From contig CAYHWW010000037.1 of assembly GCA_964360145.1 (NCBI GenBank), positions 1-23,676 on the forward strand: 23,676 nucleotides of DNA. The letters are read 5' to 3'. This DNA is from CAYHWW01 sp964360145 (GTDB lineage: Bacteria > Bdellovibrionota > UBA1018 > CAYHWW01). This document shows positions 21,692 to 23,676 of this stretch, piece after piece. The first letter of the stretch is position 1. Every line of letters starts with the position of its first letter. A program made the translations under genes and the position numbers. Below the pieces are notes generated by a model. It was not told the origin of the DNA, did not search any database, and saw only the letters and a program-made list of their open reading frames with translations.

Positions 21692-22273
21692 TCATCGCAA
21701 CTGGTTTAAATAAACGGAGCCTGCGATTTCCCCCGTGCCTTCATAGGTTGTGATTTGACTTTCATTGAGTGGCTCCGCGGTGTGGATCACGCTGAACGTG
21801 CGGCAGTGCTCCTCACAGGTACCGGGGCGGGGCCCTCCAAAACAGTAATCACCGCAGCTCGCCGCCGTTGCCGCCAGCTCCGCTGTCACCACGATGGTGG
21901 TGACAACAGTGAAGTTCGCGGAAATAAATTCAGTGGAGCCCGCGGGCACCGTGCACCCCGCCCCCCGCCATGTGGCGAGGTTCTTTGCGAGGCGGAGGAC
22001 GGCGAGGCCCGTGCCATCGGTGGGCACAATGGCGTCGTAGGTGCCGCTCAAAGTGGTGTTGAGGCTTTGGCAGGATCGCGAGAGCACCTTGCCCATGCCC
22101 TGGATGGTGATGGTGGCATGGACGGTGTTGTCGCCGCTGGCCCCGCCATTGGGGAAGAATACGCCAATGCGTGCGACCTTGCTGGGCTCCGTGGGCTCGC
22201 TGCTGGCAGGGCGGCACGAAGAGAGAGTCGCCGCGGCGAGGAGTAAGTACAGTGCGTGGAGTTGAGACGTCAT
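21692..22273 (-). CDS. Small lipoprotein of unknown function
   Basis: 193 residues from the ATG at 22273, with AGGGGGC 6 bases upstream. It carries a lipoprotein signal: MTSQLHALYLLLAAATLSSC, with the lipobox Cys at residue 20. The mature part is beta-rich and contains a further six cysteines, several clustered in CGDYCFGG and GTCEEHC, so disulfides in the periplasm or on the surface are likely. A segment reading VHATITIQGMGKVLSRSCQS followed by alternating strands suggests a carbohydrate-binding-like or Ig-like sandwich, but I recognise no family. An ATG six codons upstream (22291) is possible but less well placed. The nested repeat element follows the stop. Confidence 0.68.
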   Translation of the reverse strand: MTSQLHALYLLLAAATLSSCRPASSEPTEPSKVARIGVFFPNGGASGDNTVHATITIQGMGKVLSRSCQSLNTTLSGTYDAIVPTDGTGLAVLRLAKNLATWRGAGCTVPAGSTEFISANFTVVTTIVVTAELAATAASCGDYCFGGPRPGTCEEHCRTFSVIHTAEPLNESQITTYEGTGEIAGSVYLNQLR

Positions 22274-22380
22274 CGTTGCCCCCTGAAGCATCCTGCTTCC
22301 CAGCCCAGAAATACTCCTCCTCGCGGGGGGATCAAAATAAAAACTGATTACGCACCGTGCGGATGATGGGGCAATCTGAC

Positions 22381-23676
22381 TCAGGGGTATGTTGCAAATC
22401 CCGTGGGGAGCGTTGGCGTCACGAAGCGTGGCGGCAGCAGTCTGCGGACGCGCTCCAGGTATGCCAGCCCCGGCCGCAGCATGTGTTCCACAGCCAGGTC
22501 CCGGCGGTAAGAGGGATCCTGCTCCGCAGCCGGGGCCAGGAGCTTCAGGTGCGCGGAGCTGAACCCCACGGTGGTGATACCAGAGGTGCCTGTGCTCACC
22601 ATGCGGTCCACATCCAGGCCGAGACTGCTCATGATGTCAGCGCCGCCATCGAGCGTGGTGATGGCTCCCTCCAGCATTGGTTTCATGTTGTCGATGTAGA
22701 GCCAAAGAATATCCTGTACGTACTGAGCGTGACTCGGGTTGCTGCCCATGGCTGCGCCCTTCTGCAAATAGAGGTACTCAGCGACCAGAGCCGTAACTTC
22801 ATCCAGGCGGAACTCCCCGTTGAGGTAGATCCCTTCCAGTTGCATGCGACGGAAGCGTTCCCTCACCATCTGACCCAACGGGTCTTGGCCGACGTAGAAG
22901 CTCAGCCGTGGCGGCACGTCGCCGAGCTCGATGGGGGGCTTGCCAGGGAGTCCCGTGCGGAGGTCCTGGGCCACTCGGGCCCAGAAAGCGTCGGCAGGGA
23001 TGGTCACTGACTCTGGCGAGTGGAAATGCTTGTAGCTCACGCGCTGAAAACTCAACAGGCCCGGTTGAGGGCTTCCTTCGTAGTTGTACACGCCATCCAC
23101 GCCGTCTTCTTCGAAATGAAATTGATCCCCCATCATGAGTCTGCGGGTGCGAAGGCGTGATGCCGCCAGCTCATGATCCTTGTGCAGTTCCATGAGGTCG
23201 ATGGTGTGGTGGACGAGCTCGTGGATGGTGGCGCTGTGAAACTGGGGCGAGAGGAATTCGGCCCAAGGTATGGCGAGCATGCGAGGCGAGCTGTAGTAGA
23301 GCGCCATGGCGCCCCTCAGTTGCAGAGTGGCGGTATCCATTACCAATGCCGTGTTTTGCCCCGCGAGGAGCGCTGCCAACCGGGAAACGCGATGAGGAGA
23401 GGCATTAGGCATGATGTGGAGCAGGGGTGTTCCCGTGTGGGGGTGGATTTGTGGCACCACGGTGAGGCCAAACGTTCGTTCCAGGAGGGGGCGCATCTCA
23501 GTGATGACCGCTTGGGCCCGCGCCAGATCAGGGGCTGCTTGGAAGTTTTCCACAAGCTTGATGATGTGCTCAGGCCATGCGCCCAGGTGGGCTGCACAGT
23601 CCATGTTGGCTTGCGCGGAAGTAATCAAGGCCACGGCGAGAGCTGCGTGAGGCACGATCATGATGAGTCTTTTGAA
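22381..23676 (-). CDS. Secreted HExxH putative metallopeptidase, start outside the window
   Basis: At least 426 residues. An ATG at 23661 begins MIVPHAALAVALITSAQANM, a signal peptide lacking a basic n-region and without a ribosome site. The frame stays open to the window edge and reads FKRLI just before that Met, a natural n-region, so the true start is probably a few codons beyond 23676. The zinc motif HSATIHELVHHTIDL gives His147-Glu148-x-x-His151 (numbered from 23661), and FRLDEVTALVAEYLYL (Glu288 or Glu295) may hold the third ligand as in gluzincins. The C-terminal half is helical. I recognise no named family; peptidase activity is inferred from the motif. No clear terminator follows before the lipoprotein gene. 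Confidence 0.75.
   Translation of the reverse strand, partial: FKRLIMIVPHAALAVALITSAQANMDCAAHLGAWPEHIIKLVENFQAAPDLARAQAVITEMRPLLERTFGLTVVPQIHPHTGTPLLHIMPNASPHRVSRLAALLAGQNTALVMDTATLQLRGAMALYYSSPRMLAIPWAEFLSPQFHSATIHELVHHTIDLMELHKDHELAASRLRTRRLMMGDQFHFEEDGVDGVYNYEGSPQPGLLSFQRVSYKHFHSPESVTIPADAFWARVAQDLRTGLPGKPPIELGDVPPRLSFYVGQDPLGQMVRERFRRMQLEGIYLNGEFRLDEVTALVAEYLYLQKGAAMGSNPSHAQYVQDILWLYIDNMKPMLEGAITTLDGGADIMSSLGLDVDRMVSTGTSGITTVGFSSAHLKLLAPAAEQDPSYRRDLAVEHMLRPGLAYLERVRRLLPPRFVTPTLPTGFATYP

Noticed and set aside
21353..21709. Plus-strand frame across the ferredoxin gene and repeat element
   Set aside because: The ferredoxin on the other strand has all four cluster cysteines; this frame is a by-product of the palindromic repeats staying open.
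22320..22375. Possible terminator or promoter downstream of the last gene (CGCACGGTGCG and AT-rich stretch)
   Set aside because: The palindrome leaves no room for a loop, and no spaced -35/-10 pair fits the lipoprotein gene convincingly.
1..23676. CRISPR arrays, tRNA/rRNA genes, insertion sequences, integrase or attachment sites
   Set aside because: No regularly spaced direct repeats, cloverleaf-like sequence, transposase or integrase motifs were found by reading both strands.

Overview
The window reads as a chromosomal segment of a high-GC, Gram-negative, didermic bacterium. It most likely belongs to the Bdellovibrionota or a related predatory or deltaproteobacteria-like lineage. Three things point there: a TIGR02147/DUF4423-type regulator (a family concentrated in Bdellovibrio-like bacteria and Fibrobacter), an Agl-Glt/Nfs-like TolQ-TonB-type envelope machine of the kind known from Myxococcus and Bdellovibrio, and many exported hydrolase-like proteins. 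This is inference; no rRNA or other direct taxonomic marker is present.

Region 1 (1-5583, all minus strand) is one tightly coupled operon behind a near-consensus sigma70 promoter at 5554-5583. In order it encodes an outer-membrane beta-barrel, a helical periplasmic protein, a large TPR-like periplasmic protein, a small exported protein, an inner-membrane protein with an AgmX/PglI C-terminal domain, and the start of a MotA/TolQ/ExbB channel subunit cut by the window edge. Stop/start codons overlap or nearly touch at most junctions. Together they look like a trans-envelope, proton-motive-force-driven complex.

Region 2 (5630-10223) holds transport genes: a small membrane protein, a divergent Tlc/Npt-like nucleotide-type transporter, and a minus-strand operon of an MFS permease, an AEC permease and a glutaredoxin/GST-N-like CPFC protein.

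Region 3 (10239-13260) is a more AT-rich accessory cassette. Two divergent AAA_14-DUF4143 ATPases flank a secreted protein with the Cys-His-Asp layout of a protein glutaminase. All three genes have candidate -10 boxes placed so that transcription would start at, or one to two bases before, the start codon (leaderless).

Region 4 (13310-16929, minus) is a four-gene operon led by the TIGR02147 regulator, followed by a beta-barrel-like exported protein, an unknown exported protein and a secreted HExxH protein. A textbook plus-strand terminator is embedded in the signal-peptide codons of the last gene, so the convergent ATPase transcript may run antisense through that gene.

Region 5 (16971-23676) contains a secreted protein with cysteines about every 16-17 residues, a lipoprotein resembling tripeptidyl-peptidase II, a [2Fe-2S] thioredoxin-like ferredoxin, a dense nested inverted-repeat element, a small lipoprotein, and a second secreted HExxH protein whose true start lies just outside the window. 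No gene-free stretch exceeds 300 bases. No tRNA, rRNA, CRISPR array, insertion sequence or integrase was seen.
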